64,000 nt of DNA from Paenibacillus sp. (lineage in GTDB: Bacteria > Bacillota > Bacilli > Paenibacillales > YIM-B00363). Below are positions 1 to 6,814 of the stretch, one piece after another. The notes beneath the pieces were generated by a model, which ran no database searches, had not been told where the DNA came from, and saw only the letters and a program-made list of their open reading frames with translations. Made by a program: the position numbers and the translations under genes. The stretch is from contig NZ_DASQNA010000007.1 of NCBI RefSeq assembly GCF_035645195.1, forward strand, positions 310,001 through 374,000, read 5' to 3'. The stretch's first letter is position 1; each line of letters opens with the position of its first letter.

Positions 1-520
1 CTTCGTCCAGCGTGTTCGTCTCGAACGCATATACCGTCAGGCCGAGCGCCCGCAGCTCTTCGATCGTCTTCGTGCTCATCGTCCAGCCCGCGACGACGAG
101 GTCCGGCTCCAGCTCGAGAATGGCTTCCACGTCCGCCGTCAGACCCCCGACCTTCGGGAGGTTCGCCGTTTCCGCCGGATAGTCGGAATACTTGTCCGTG
201 CCGACGACGCTCGCGCCCGCGCCGACCGCGAACAGCACTTCCGTCTCGCTCGGAGCGATCGACACGATTTTCTCCGGCGCCTTCTCGAACGTCAGCTCCG
301 TGCCCGACGCGTCCGTCACCGTCAGCGGGTACGCCGTCGCCTCGGCCGCCTGCGCCTCTTCCTGCTCGGCAGGCTCCTCCGCCGCCGGAGCTTCCGCCGC
401 CGGCGCTTCCTGCGCCGCAGGCGTCTCTTCCGCGGAAGGAGCCTGCGCTCCGCCGCCGCACGCCGCCGTAAAGACCGCTAGAACTACCGCCAACAACCAA
501 ACCAGATAACGCCTCATCAT
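1..520 (-). CDS. BtuF-like ABC transporter substrate-binding lipoprotein (C-terminus beyond window)
   Basis: Reads leftward and runs off the window, so only the N-terminal about 173 residues are visible. The start ATG at 520 has an AGGAGAGG ribosome binding site 8 nt upstream. The N-terminus is a short basic stretch, a hydrophobic segment and a Cys in FTAACGGG (lipobox-like), followed by an Ala/Glu/Pro-rich linker, as in Gram-positive binding lipoproteins. The mature part has the vitamin B12/siderophore-binding fold hallmarks: TVTDASG, EKIVSIAPSETEVLFAVGAG, VVGTDKYSDYP and EPDLVVAGW. It lies directly behind a cobalamin riboswitch and its terminator, which makes corrinoid uptake (BtuF role with BtuCD) the best guess. 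Siderophore binding is the alternative on sequence alone. Confidence 0.88.
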   Translation of the reverse strand, partial: MMRRYLVWLLAVVLAVFTAACGGGAQAPSAEETPAAQEAPAAEAPAAEEPAEQEEAQAAEATAYPLTVTDASGTELTFEKAPEKIVSIAPSETEVLFAVGAGASVVGTDKYSDYPAETANLPKVGGLTADVEAILELEPDLVVAGWTMSTKTIEELRALGLTVYAFETNTLDE

Positions 521-582
521 TCCGTCAACCTCTCCTGAAACTGAATTTATGAGAGAGTACTCCGCTTGCATGCTCGCGTGAC

Positions 583-619
583 AAACAAAAAAGCCCCCGT
601 TTCGAAAGAAACGGAGGCG
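583..619 (-). terminator. Intrinsic terminator of the cobalamin riboswitch
   Basis: On the minus strand an 11-bp stem (GCCTCCGTTTC pairing with GAAACGGGGGC) is followed by TTTTTTG. It sits between the riboswitch aptamer and the lipoprotein start, as expected for transcription attenuation when B12 is bound. Confidence 0.85.
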
Positions 620-704
620 TCAGCGCAACGTGTGCATCAGGGGGTACGCGACCGGCCTTGCCGGGCGCCCTGTACGTCGAGCCGCATCCTTTTCCTCGAA
701 GGAT

Positions 705-895
705 TTGTCAGCTTCGCTCTTAGGCAGGTCTCCTGACTCATGGGTTGCATGACGCGCCTCGCCTTCCCATCCCGGTATGCGGAACAGTGGCCTATCGAGG
801 GCATCCCCATTTACAGTGGCGGGACCGCGCCGGATTCGCACCGGCTTCCCTTTTCACCTTCCCCGCTTCGTCGCGGGTCAGGACCTAAGAACGTC
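705..895 (-). promoter_or_regulatory. Cobalamin (B12) riboswitch
   Basis: The minus strand carries the B12 box AGTCAGGAGACCTGCC (724-739 region). Upstream is the conserved core GGTGCGAATCCGGCGCGG followed by TCCCGCCACTGT, in the order and spacing of the AdoCbl-type aptamer. A promoter lies just upstream and an intrinsic terminator just downstream, so binding of cobalamin is expected to stop transcription of the BtuF-like gene. The outer ends are approximate. Confidence 0.95.
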
Positions 896-937
896 AATCG
901 GGCAATTCAATTGGGTGTTGCTCTTCTCATAAAGACG

Positions 938-966
938 ATTATAGGAAAAATGGACGCGCGTGACAA
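938..966 (-). promoter_or_regulatory. SigA-type promoter for the B12 riboswitch transcript
   Basis: Minus strand: TTGTCA (961-966), 17-bp spacer, TATAAT (938-943). It is placed about 40 nt upstream of the riboswitch aptamer. Confidence 0.75.
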
Positions 967-1037
967 CCCATACTTCGATAACGTTCGACAGCCCCGTCGC
1001 GCGGACGGGGCTGCAGGCGTCTTATATTCCGTTCTTT

Positions 1038-2213
1038 TTACACTCGCCCCGCGGCTTGCAGCGTCGCGACGAAGTTGCCGATGCGCTCGAGCGCCTCCGT
1101 CAAATTCGCGACCGACGTCGCGTACGAGCAGCGGAGGAACCCTTCGCCGCCTTTGCCGAACACGTGGCCCGGCACGGCCGCGACTTTCCCTTCGGCGAGC
1201 AGCCGCTGCGCGAATTCGTCGGAGCTGAGCCCGGTTTTCGCGATGGACGGGAACGCGTAGAACGCGCCCTGCGGCTCGTGAATGTCGAGGCCGATGTCGC
1301 GGAATCCTTTCACGACGAGACGGCGCCGCTGGTTGTACGATTCGATCATCCGCTCCATCTCTTCCATTCCGTTGCGGAGCGCTTCGATCGCGGCGAGCTG
1401 ACCCATGACCGGCGCGCACATGACCGTGTATTGATGAATCTTCAGCATCGCGCCGATAATGTCCGGATGTCCGCACGCATAGCCCATGCGCCAGCCGGTC
1501 ATCGCGAACGCCTTCGAGAAGCCGCTCACGAGAATCGTCCGGTCGCGCATGCCCGGCATCGACGCGAAGCTGACGTGCTTCACGCCGTACGACAGCTCGG
1601 CGTAAATTTCGTCCGATATGACGATCAGATCGTGCTCTTCTACAAGCTTCGCGATCGGCTCCCAATCCTCGCGCGTCATGACGGCGCCCGTCGGATTGCT
1701 CGGGTAGCTCAAAATCAGCACCTTGGAGCGCGGCGTGATCGCGGCGCGCAGCGATTCGGGACGCAGCTTGAATTGATCCTTCGCGAACGTCTCGATGCCG
1801 ACCGGCACCCCGCCGCCGATCGCCGTAATCGGCGAATACGAGACGTAGGACGGCTCCGGCACGAGCACTTCGTCGCCCGGCGACACGAGCGCCCGCAGCG
1901 CGAGGTCGATCGCTTCGCTGCCGCCGACCGTCACTAGCACTTCGTTGCTGGGCTCGTACGTCACGTCGAACCGGTTGTGCAGGTACGACGCGATTTCCTC
2001 GCGCAGCTCCGGCAATCCGGCGTTATGCGTGTACGTCGTGCGTCCCTGCTCGAGGCCGTTCACGGCCGCGTCGCGGAACCGCCACGGCGTCACGAAATCG
2101 GGCTCCCCGACGCCGAGCGAAATAATGTCTTTGCTGCCGCTGACCAGGTCGAAAAATTTGCGAATCCCGGAAGGCGGAATCGATTTCACGAAAGGAGTCA
2201 AATAGCGTTGCAT
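1038..2213 (-). CDS. PLP-dependent aminotransferase, class I/II (PatA/AlaA-like)
   Basis: 391 residues, full length for fold-type I aminotransferases. The PLP-lysine motif SGFSKAFAMTGWRMGY is clear, as are NPTGAV (the substrate/PLP-binding Asn), DEIYAEL (Asp to the pyridine nitrogen), the N-terminal SLGVGEPDF and the C-terminal RCSYA (carboxylate-binding Arg). This class includes aspartate, alanine and aromatic aminotransferases; the closest well-known type in Bacilli is PatA, but substrate cannot be read from sequence. The gene follows the Lrp-type regulator gene by 25 nt on the same strand, the usual pairing in Bacilli (regulator then aminotransferase), suggesting amino-acid-responsive control. 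A GC-rich hairpin at 990-1013 follows the stop but lacks a U-run. Confidence 0.93.
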   Translation of the reverse strand: MQRYLTPFVKSIPPSGIRKFFDLVSGSKDIISLGVGEPDFVTPWRFRDAAVNGLEQGRTTYTHNAGLPELREEIASYLHNRFDVTYEPSNEVLVTVGGSEAIDLALRALVSPGDEVLVPEPSYVSYSPITAIGGGVPVGIETFAKDQFKLRPESLRAAITPRSKVLILSYPSNPTGAVMTREDWEPIAKLVEEHDLIVISDEIYAELSYGVKHVSFASMPGMRDRTILVSGFSKAFAMTGWRMGYACGHPDIIGAMLKIHQYTVMCAPVMGQLAAIEALRNGMEEMERMIESYNQRRRLVVKGFRDIGLDIHEPQGAFYAFPSIAKTGLSSDEFAQRLLAEGKVAAVPGHVFGKGGEGFLRCSYATSVANLTEALERIGNFVATLQAAGRV

Positions 2214-2237
2214 CGTGCGCGCACCTTCTCTCGAATG

Positions 2238-2729
2238 TTACGGAGACACAACCATTCGATGATCGCCTTCGCGATCCTCGAATATGATGCCGTCCTGTTT
2301 GTATTTTTTCAATATAAAAAACGTCTTCGTGGACAATACCCGCTCGAGCGTAGACAACTTGTTCGATACGAACGAGGCGATTTCGCGCAGGCTCTTGCCC
2401 TCGATCTCCACCTGCAGGTCGTACGCGCCGCTCATCAGGTACACGCTTTTCACTTCGGGGTACAAATAAATGCGCTCCGCGATCGCGTCGAAGCCGTGTC
2501 CGCGCTCCGGCGTAATTTGGACCTCGATGAGCGCCGTCACTTTCTCTTGATCGACCTTCGCCCAGTTGACGACCGTCGCGTATTTCACGATGACGTTATT
2601 GTCTTCCATTTCGCGGATCGCTTCCCGCACCGTCTCTTCCTTCACGTCCAGCATCGTAGCGATCAAGGCGGCGTCGCGCCGGGAGTCCTCTTTCAACAGC
2701 TCAAGAATTTTCAGTTGCAGCTCCGACAT
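2238..2729 (-). CDS. Lrp/AsnC family transcriptional regulator
   Basis: 163 residues from the ATG at 2729, which follows ACAGGAGGGAAG at good spacing; a longer in-frame extension to 2813 has no ribosome binding site. Residues 1-60 form the AsnC-type winged helix (ILELLKEDSRRDAALIATML, then the recognition helix region ETVREAIREMEDNNVI). Residues 70-140 form the RAM ligand-binding/oligomerisation domain (VTALIEVQITPERG, YPEVKSVYLMSGAYDLQVEI). It sits immediately upstream of and co-oriented with the aminotransferase gene, which it probably regulates together with itself. Confidence 0.92.
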   Translation of the reverse strand: MSELQLKILELLKEDSRRDAALIATMLDVKEETVREAIREMEDNNVIVKYATVVNWAKVDQEKVTALIEVQITPERGHGFDAIAERIYLYPEVKSVYLMSGAYDLQVEIEGKSLREIASFVSNKLSTLERVLSTKTFFILKKYKQDGIIFEDREGDHRMVVSP

Positions 2730-2811
2730 CGGATCCTTCCCTCCTGTGGTGGCGTCTGACATCCACACGTTAAATATACATTCCATATTACCCAAACGGC
2801 GCCCGCACTGC

Positions 2812-2841
2812 AAAAGAAAAACTGCCGGGATTGTCCGGCAG
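2812..2841 (-). terminator. Intrinsic terminator downstream of the 78-aa ORF
   Basis: Minus strand: stem CTGCCGG/CCGGCAG with a short loop, followed by TTTTTCTTTT. It ends the leftward transcript of the small gene at 2932-3168. Confidence 0.8.
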
Positions 2842-2931
2842 CCTCTACTCCCCGATTTCCTGCCAAAAACAGAACACTCCCGCGTCTCCTGTTCAAGAGC
2901 CGGGGAGTGAATATGGTGTGGTCGATCGCCG

Positions 2932-3168
2932 TTACCGGCGCGCCAATTTCCTCATATTGTGTTCAATGTCGCGATGCGCGTATCTCGGATGAATCATGAC
3001 AGCCCCGGCTGCGCCGACGCCGACGAGCAGGTCGCCGTCGTACGCCGCAACGACGTCTTCGCCCTCCGAAAGCAGCAGCTTATACCGTTCGTCCGCGGCC
3101 GGCGCGGCGTCCAACAGACGATGCAATGCCGCCATATCCGGTTTTTTGTTTTCGAACGCGATTTTCAC
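2932..3168 (-). CDS. Small hypothetical protein, possibly GNAT-like
   Basis: 78 residues from a GTG at 3168 with GGAGGGA upstream. It has its own promoter (3210-3238) and terminator (2812-2841), so it is a monocistronic gene. The sequence DGDLLVGVGAAGAVMIHPRYAHRDIEHNMRKLA resembles the central strands and acyl-CoA loop region of GNAT acetyltransferases, but the protein is only about half of a GNAT domain and ends where helix 3 would begin. It is either a decayed acetyltransferase or a small family of unknown role. Confidence 0.6.
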   Translation of the reverse strand: MKIAFENKKPDMAALHRLLDAAPAADERYKLLLSEGEDVVAAYDGDLLVGVGAAGAVMIHPRYAHRDIEHNMRKLARR

Positions 3169-3209
3169 GTGCCGTCCCTCCGCCTTTCACACTTGCTAAG
3201 ATAGTTATA

Positions 3210-3238
3210 ATTATACGGTTGATCGTATAATTATGCAA
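3210..3238 (-). promoter_or_regulatory. SigA-type promoter of the 78-aa gene
   Basis: Minus strand TTGCAT (3233-3238), 17-bp spacer, TATAAT (3210-3215), about 40 nt upstream of the GTG start. Confidence 0.6.
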
Positions 3239-3248
3239 TAGGCGGAGC

Positions 3249-3276
3249 AAAAAAACGGGCCCTTACCGGTGCCCGT
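3249..3276 (-). terminator. Terminator overlapping the MFS gene stop codon
   Basis: Minus strand CGGGCACCGGTAAGGGCCCG followed by TTTTTTTG; the TAA stop of the transporter lies within the hairpin. Confidence 0.75.
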
Positions 3277-4486
3277 TCCCGTTCAAGTGCGTTCTCATGA
3301 AAAACCACGAGAACAGCGGCGCCGACCCCAGCACGAGCATCAGCGTCGTGATGTGTTTCGGCGCGGTCGTCCACGACACGACGACGATGAACGCGATCGT
3401 GCCGAGGATGCGGCCCGTATTGAGCGCCGTCTCCCGCAGGACGACATATTCGACGCGGTGCTCCGCGCTCTCCGTATTCGCCCCGATCAAGTCGAAGATC
3501 GACGACGTGATCGGAATCGAATAGAGCGGATATGCGAGCGCCACGACGATGCCGAACGTCAGCAGCGTCGTGTAATCGACTTTCCAGAAGAACAACAAAA
3601 TCACGAGCGTCATGGCGAGGGCCCCGGCGAGCATAGGCGTCGCCCGGCGGCCCGGCTTGATCAGCTTGCCTGCGATGAAGAAGGCGAACAAGCTGACCGC
3701 GGACGTCACCAACGCGTAGTTGCCTAGCTGCATCTCGTTACGGGTCGCGATGTACACCATCAGGCCGATCAGGAAGCCGAAGACGCCTTCGCGAATCCCT
3801 TGCGCCATCAGGGCGGGATACGCGCTGCGCCACGCGTTATCCGGCTGGGCCAGCTGCCGGATCCCGTACAGCCACTCATAGTTCGGCTGCGCGGGCCGTT
3901 TCTTCAAGAAAAAACTGACGACCGCACCCACGACGAACACCGCGAGCGAAATCGAGAAAATGAATCGGTACCCGGTCGTATCCTCCATGCGGGTGATGAG
4001 GAAGCCGGAAATCCACGGCGCCGCCATGCCGACGGCGGAGCCGAGCAATCCCGCCCAGCCGTTGAAGCGGTCGCGGTTGTCCGGGTCGGTCACCTCGAAG
4101 TAGACGACGTTGAAGGCGAGCCAGAAAAATGCGGAGGACAAGCCTTGCACGGCGCCCAACGCGACGACCCATTGCGCGGCGCTTTTGCCGAGCATGAGGA
4201 CGAGCAAATAAAACAAGGCCGCCACCGCGACGCCGGCCCGCAGCGAGTTCATCTTGTTATGTTCCTTCACCCATTTGCCGGCCAAGACGAACGTCGTCGC
4301 CATCACGATTTGGTTCGACAGCGCGAACCAGCCGATCATGGCGAAATCTTGCTTCGCCTTCCACAGGTACACGTTGACGAAGGCGCCGGACAGCGCGTTG
4401 GCGCAGGCGAACAAAGCGTTAACGAGAAGAAGCAGCCGGGTTTGGCCGTCGAGGCGGCCTTTCGAACTGGCGATTCGATGCGGCAT
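3263..4486 (-). CDS. MFS transporter
   Basis: 407 residues with about 12 hydrophobic segments spread over the whole length, the topology of a major facilitator permease. It starts at an ATG preceded by AAAGGAGT. Cytoplasmic-loop features are present (WVKEHNKMNSLRAGVAVAA after TM2; RDRFNGWAGLLGSAVGMAAP before TM5; KLIKPGRRATPMLAGALA after TM8, resembling the second motif A). No substrate can be deduced. It stands alone between a terminator and the zinc-ribbon operon. Confidence 0.88.
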   Translation of the reverse strand: MPHRIASSKGRLDGQTRLLLLVNALFACANALSGAFVNVYLWKAKQDFAMIGWFALSNQIVMATTFVLAGKWVKEHNKMNSLRAGVAVAALFYLLVLMLGKSAAQWVVALGAVQGLSSAFFWLAFNVVYFEVTDPDNRDRFNGWAGLLGSAVGMAAPWISGFLITRMEDTTGYRFIFSISLAVFVVGAVVSFFLKKRPAQPNYEWLYGIRQLAQPDNAWRSAYPALMAQGIREGVFGFLIGLMVYIATRNEMQLGNYALVTSAVSLFAFFIAGKLIKPGRRATPMLAGALAMTLVILLFFWKVDYTTLLTFGIVVALAYPLYSIPITSSIFDLIGANTESAEHRVEYVVLRETALNTGRILGTIAFIVVVSWTTAPKHITTLMLVLGSAPLFSWFFMRTHLNGNGHR

Positions 4487-4589
4487 GGATCGGACTCCTT
4501 TTTCCCACTCTTGCTCTTGCGTAGCTTCGAGTTAGGTTGCCCCAAAACCGCGTCCCGCATCGATGGCGGCAAAAAATGGGCGCTTCCGA

Positions 4590-5051
4590 TCAGTCGTCCT
4601 GCTCTTCGCCGAGGCGGCGGACGATCGCGGCGCGGTCCTTCTGACTGAGCCGCTGCTGCACCGTAAAGCAGTGCGAGCAGACGAAGACGTCGAGACGGAA
4701 CGGCGCCGTCAGGAACGGCGGCAGCGGCGCCAGCGCCGGGCGCTGCGCGAACGCGCCCGCTTCGACCGTCGTTTCGCCGGCGAGCACCATGTATTCTTGG
4801 CATTGCGGGCATTCCGGCACATCGTCCTGCGCGTCCAAATACTTCTCCGCCGCGCGCGAGTACCGGTACCAATCGTCATCCTGCTCCTCGTCGAAGGCGA
4901 TGGCGGCATCCCGCTTCGTCGGAATCGAAATCGTGCGATAATCGGACAGCTCGTTAAAACAGTGCGGACAGTTCGGCTCCGGACCGAGCTCTTCGTCCCA
5001 CGTAATTTCCATTTGGCACCACGGGCAAACTTGGCTGTTTTGCTGCGACAT
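4590..5051 (-). CDS. Zinc-ribbon protein of unknown function
   Basis: 153 residues from the ATG at 5051 (ribosome binding site AAAGGAGA 8 nt away; a GTG one codon earlier is less well spaced). It has two zinc ribbons in the N-terminal two thirds: CPWCQM...CPHCF (residues about 8-33) and CPQCQ...CSHCF (residues about 80-130), separated by an acidic DEEQDDDWYRYS segment. This arrangement is that of conserved paenibacilli proteins without assigned function. Its ribosome binding site contains the stop codon of the preceding small membrane ORF, so the two are translationally coupled. Confidence 0.75.
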   Translation of the reverse strand: MSQQNSQVCPWCQMEITWDEELGPEPNCPHCFNELSDYRTISIPTKRDAAIAFDEEQDDDWYRYSRAAEKYLDAQDDVPECPQCQEYMVLAGETTVEAGAFAQRPALAPLPPFLTAPFRLDVFVCSHCFTVQQRLSQKDRAAIVRRLGEEQDD

Positions 5052-5064
5052 CACCGCATCTCCT

Positions 5065-5145
5065 TTACAACCGGCTAAAATAATAAACCCCGCATACGAA
5101 AAAAATCAGTGCGACGGCGAACAGCGCGCCCCATAAGTATTTCAC
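5065..5145 (-). CDS. 26-aa single-span membrane peptide
   Basis: GTG start at 5145 with AAGGGGG upstream. The product is a short basic start, about 18 hydrophobic residues (GALFAVALIFFVCGVYYF) and a short tail ending SRL. The TAA stop is embedded in the ribosome binding site of the zinc-ribbon gene, 14 nt before its ATG. The good ribosome binding site, clean transmembrane profile and tight coupling support a real gene. Function unknown. Confidence 0.6.
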   Translation of the reverse strand: MKYLWGALFAVALIFFVCGVYYFSRL

Positions 5146-5279
5146 GGGTCGTACCCCCTTTATTGCGACGGGCTTCCCTTATTGTAGCGAAATCCGGCTC
5201 GAGAAAAAAGCGGCCGGCCTTCGACTCCCTTGGGCGGATTGAGTACAATGGAGGAAACGTTTCGCGAGGGGGTTGTCGC

Positions 5280-6197
5280 ATGCGCATTTTCGTGACCGGC
5301 GCGTCAGGATACGTCGGGACGGCGATCGTGGAGAGGCTGCTGGGGGATGGACATGAGTTGGTTTGTCTCGTTCGAAATTCGAACCGGCTGCGCGGCGCCG
5401 CCGCCGGCTCGCCCCGCGTACGAACGGTCGAGGGCGATCTGCTCGAGCCCGCGTCGTACCGCTCCGCCCTGCGGGAGGTCGACGCCGTCATTCATCTCGT
5501 CGGCATCATTCGCGAGCGGCCGGCGGCCGGCGTCACGTTCGAGCGGCTGCACGAGCTCGGCACGCGGCTGCTCGTCGACGCCTGCACGGAGGCGGGCTTC
5601 GCCGGCGACGGGCGGCAGCGGCGGTTTATCCATATGAGCGCGCTGGGGGCCCGCCCCGGCGCATCGACGGCGTACTTCCGCTCGAAGTGGGCGGCGGAGC
5701 AGGTTTTGCGCGAAAGCGGTCTGACGCATGTGATCTTCCGTCCCTCGGTCATCTTCGGCCCCGGGGACGAGTTCGTCAACATGCTGGCCGGCCTCGTCCG
5801 CGCGCCGGTGACGCCGGTGCTCGGCGACGGCCGGTATCGGATGCAGCCCGTCTCGCTGCGAACGGTGGCCGACGTGTTCGCGAAGGCGGCCGCCGGCGCC
5901 GGTCCGGCGAACGCCGCGTTCGACGTCGGCGGTCCGGAGCAGCTCGCGTACAACGAGATGCTGCGCGACATCGGCGCGGCGCTCGGGCGGCGCGTCCGGC
6001 TCGTCCATGCGCCGCTGCCGCTCATGAAGCCGATCGTGCGCGCGATGGAGCGGTTCCCGTGGTTCCCGGTGACGACGAACCAGCTGACGATGCTGCTGGA
6101 GGAGAATATTTGCCGGGAGGGCACCCCGTTTTACGGCGTGTTTGACCCGCCCGTCGTCCGTTTCGCGGACGGCATCCGCGAATACTTGCGGCCGTAA
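5280..6197 (+). CDS. NAD(P)-binding epimerase/dehydratase family protein (NDUFA9-like SDR)
   Basis: 305 residues from the ATG at 5280 (upstream GAGGGGG). The Rossmann dinucleotide motif is at the N-terminus (RIFVTGASGYVGTAIVERLL, GxxGxxG), followed by VEGDLLEPASY (acidic contact) and AVIHLVGIIRERP. The catalytic Tyr of classical SDRs is replaced by the atypical pattern STAYFRSKWAAEQVLR (Tyr-x3-Lys retained). This is the atypical SDR group that includes NDUFA9 and NmrA-like proteins. No substrate is evident; it is a single gene followed by a terminator. Confidence 0.85.
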   Translation: MRIFVTGASGYVGTAIVERLLGDGHELVCLVRNSNRLRGAAAGSPRVRTVEGDLLEPASYRSALREVDAVIHLVGIIRERPAAGVTFERLHELGTRLLVDACTEAGFAGDGRQRRFIHMSALGARPGASTAYFRSKWAAEQVLRESGLTHVIFRPSVIFGPGDEFVNMLAGLVRAPVTPVLGDGRYRMQPVSLRTVADVFAKAAAGAGPANAAFDVGGPEQLAYNEMLRDIGAALGRRVRLVHAPLPLMKPIVRAMERFPWFPVTTNQLTMLLEENICREGTPFYGVFDPPVVRFADGIREYLRP

Positions 6198-6208
6198 GCG
6201 GCCCAACC

Positions 6209-6255
6209 GGAGGGCACGCGCTTCCGCCCGACTGGACAGTTCCGTGCCCTTCTTT
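6209..6255 (+). terminator. Terminator after the epimerase gene
   Basis: AGGGCACG ... CGTGCCCT stem followed by TCTTTC, 12 nt after the stop codon. Confidence 0.6.
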
Positions 6256-6320
6256 CATTCCGACCCGCTGCAGTGCCTTCCCCGGAACCGCTCAGCAGGA
6301 ACGCCGAAATGCACTCGCCC

Positions 6321-6690
6321 TCGCAGTCCTCGCGCCGAACCTACGCTTCCGTTCAACCGCACAAATCTTGTGCTCTTTTCGCCAAACCGCACATTTTTTG
6401 TGCTCTTCCCGCCGGACCGCACATTTTTTGCGCTGTCGGGGAGCACTCGGCGACCGTCGAACCCGTCCAACGGCCTCCCTCTTCCTCGCACCGAACCCCC
6501 GCTCCCGCTCAACCGCACAAATTTTGTGCTCTTTTCGCCGAACCGCACATTTTTTGTGCTGTCGGTGGAGCCCCAGGCGACCGTCGAACCCGTCCAGCGG
6601 CCTCCCTCGTCCTCGCACCGAACCCCCGCTCCCGCTCAACCGCATAAATCTTGTGCTCTTCCCACCACACCGCACATTTTTTGTGCTGAC
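6321..6690 (+). repeat. Array of 18-bp hairpin repeats inside about 120-bp tandem units
   Basis: Seven copies of an 18-bp imperfect palindrome of the form CCGCACAAATTTTGTGCT or CCGCACATTTTTTGTGCT lie at 6357, 6387, 6417, 6513, 6543, 6640 and 6670. They come in pairs 30 bp apart. Two near-identical units (from about 6449 and 6579) also share the flanking text GCGACCGTCGAACCCGTCCA, CCTCCCTC and CACCGAACCCCCGCTCCCGC; a third, partial unit is at 6321. No protein reads convincingly through it. It looks like an intergenic REP/MITE-like palindromic repeat that has been locally duplicated. Confidence 0.8.
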
Positions 6691-6768
6691 AGCCGCCGCG
6701 AAGCGGGACTAATCCCGACGAGGTGAGGGAGTCGTGTGTTCGGCTAGCGGGGACCGGACCCACACAGC

Positions 6769-6802
6769 AAAGCCCGGCGGAGCCGATGCGGCTCCCCGGG
6801 CT
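6769..6802 (-). terminator. Intrinsic terminator after mutS2
   Basis: Minus strand AAGCCCGG ... CCGGGCTTTG with an extended GGAGCCG/CGGCTCC inner stem, 12 nt past the mutS2 stop. Confidence 0.65.
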
Positions 6803-6814
6803 TGCACATGTAAT

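Noticed and set aside
990-1013. Terminator after the aminotransferase gene
   Set aside because: A strong GC hairpin is present but no U-run follows on the minus strand, so termination there is doubtful.
907-1665. 252-codon minus-strand frame inside the aminotransferase gene
   Set aside because: Arg-rich shifted reading of the aminotransferase on the same strand; no start signals.
6357-6690. CRISPR array
   Set aside because: The repeated unit is an 18-bp palindrome in irregular pairs and the spacers are repeats themselves; no cas genes nearby.
6273-6763. Several overlapping open frames on both strands in the repeat array
   Set aside because: All six frames are open because of the repeats; the products are Pro/Arg/Ser-rich, repeat the hairpin motif and have no ribosome binding sites.
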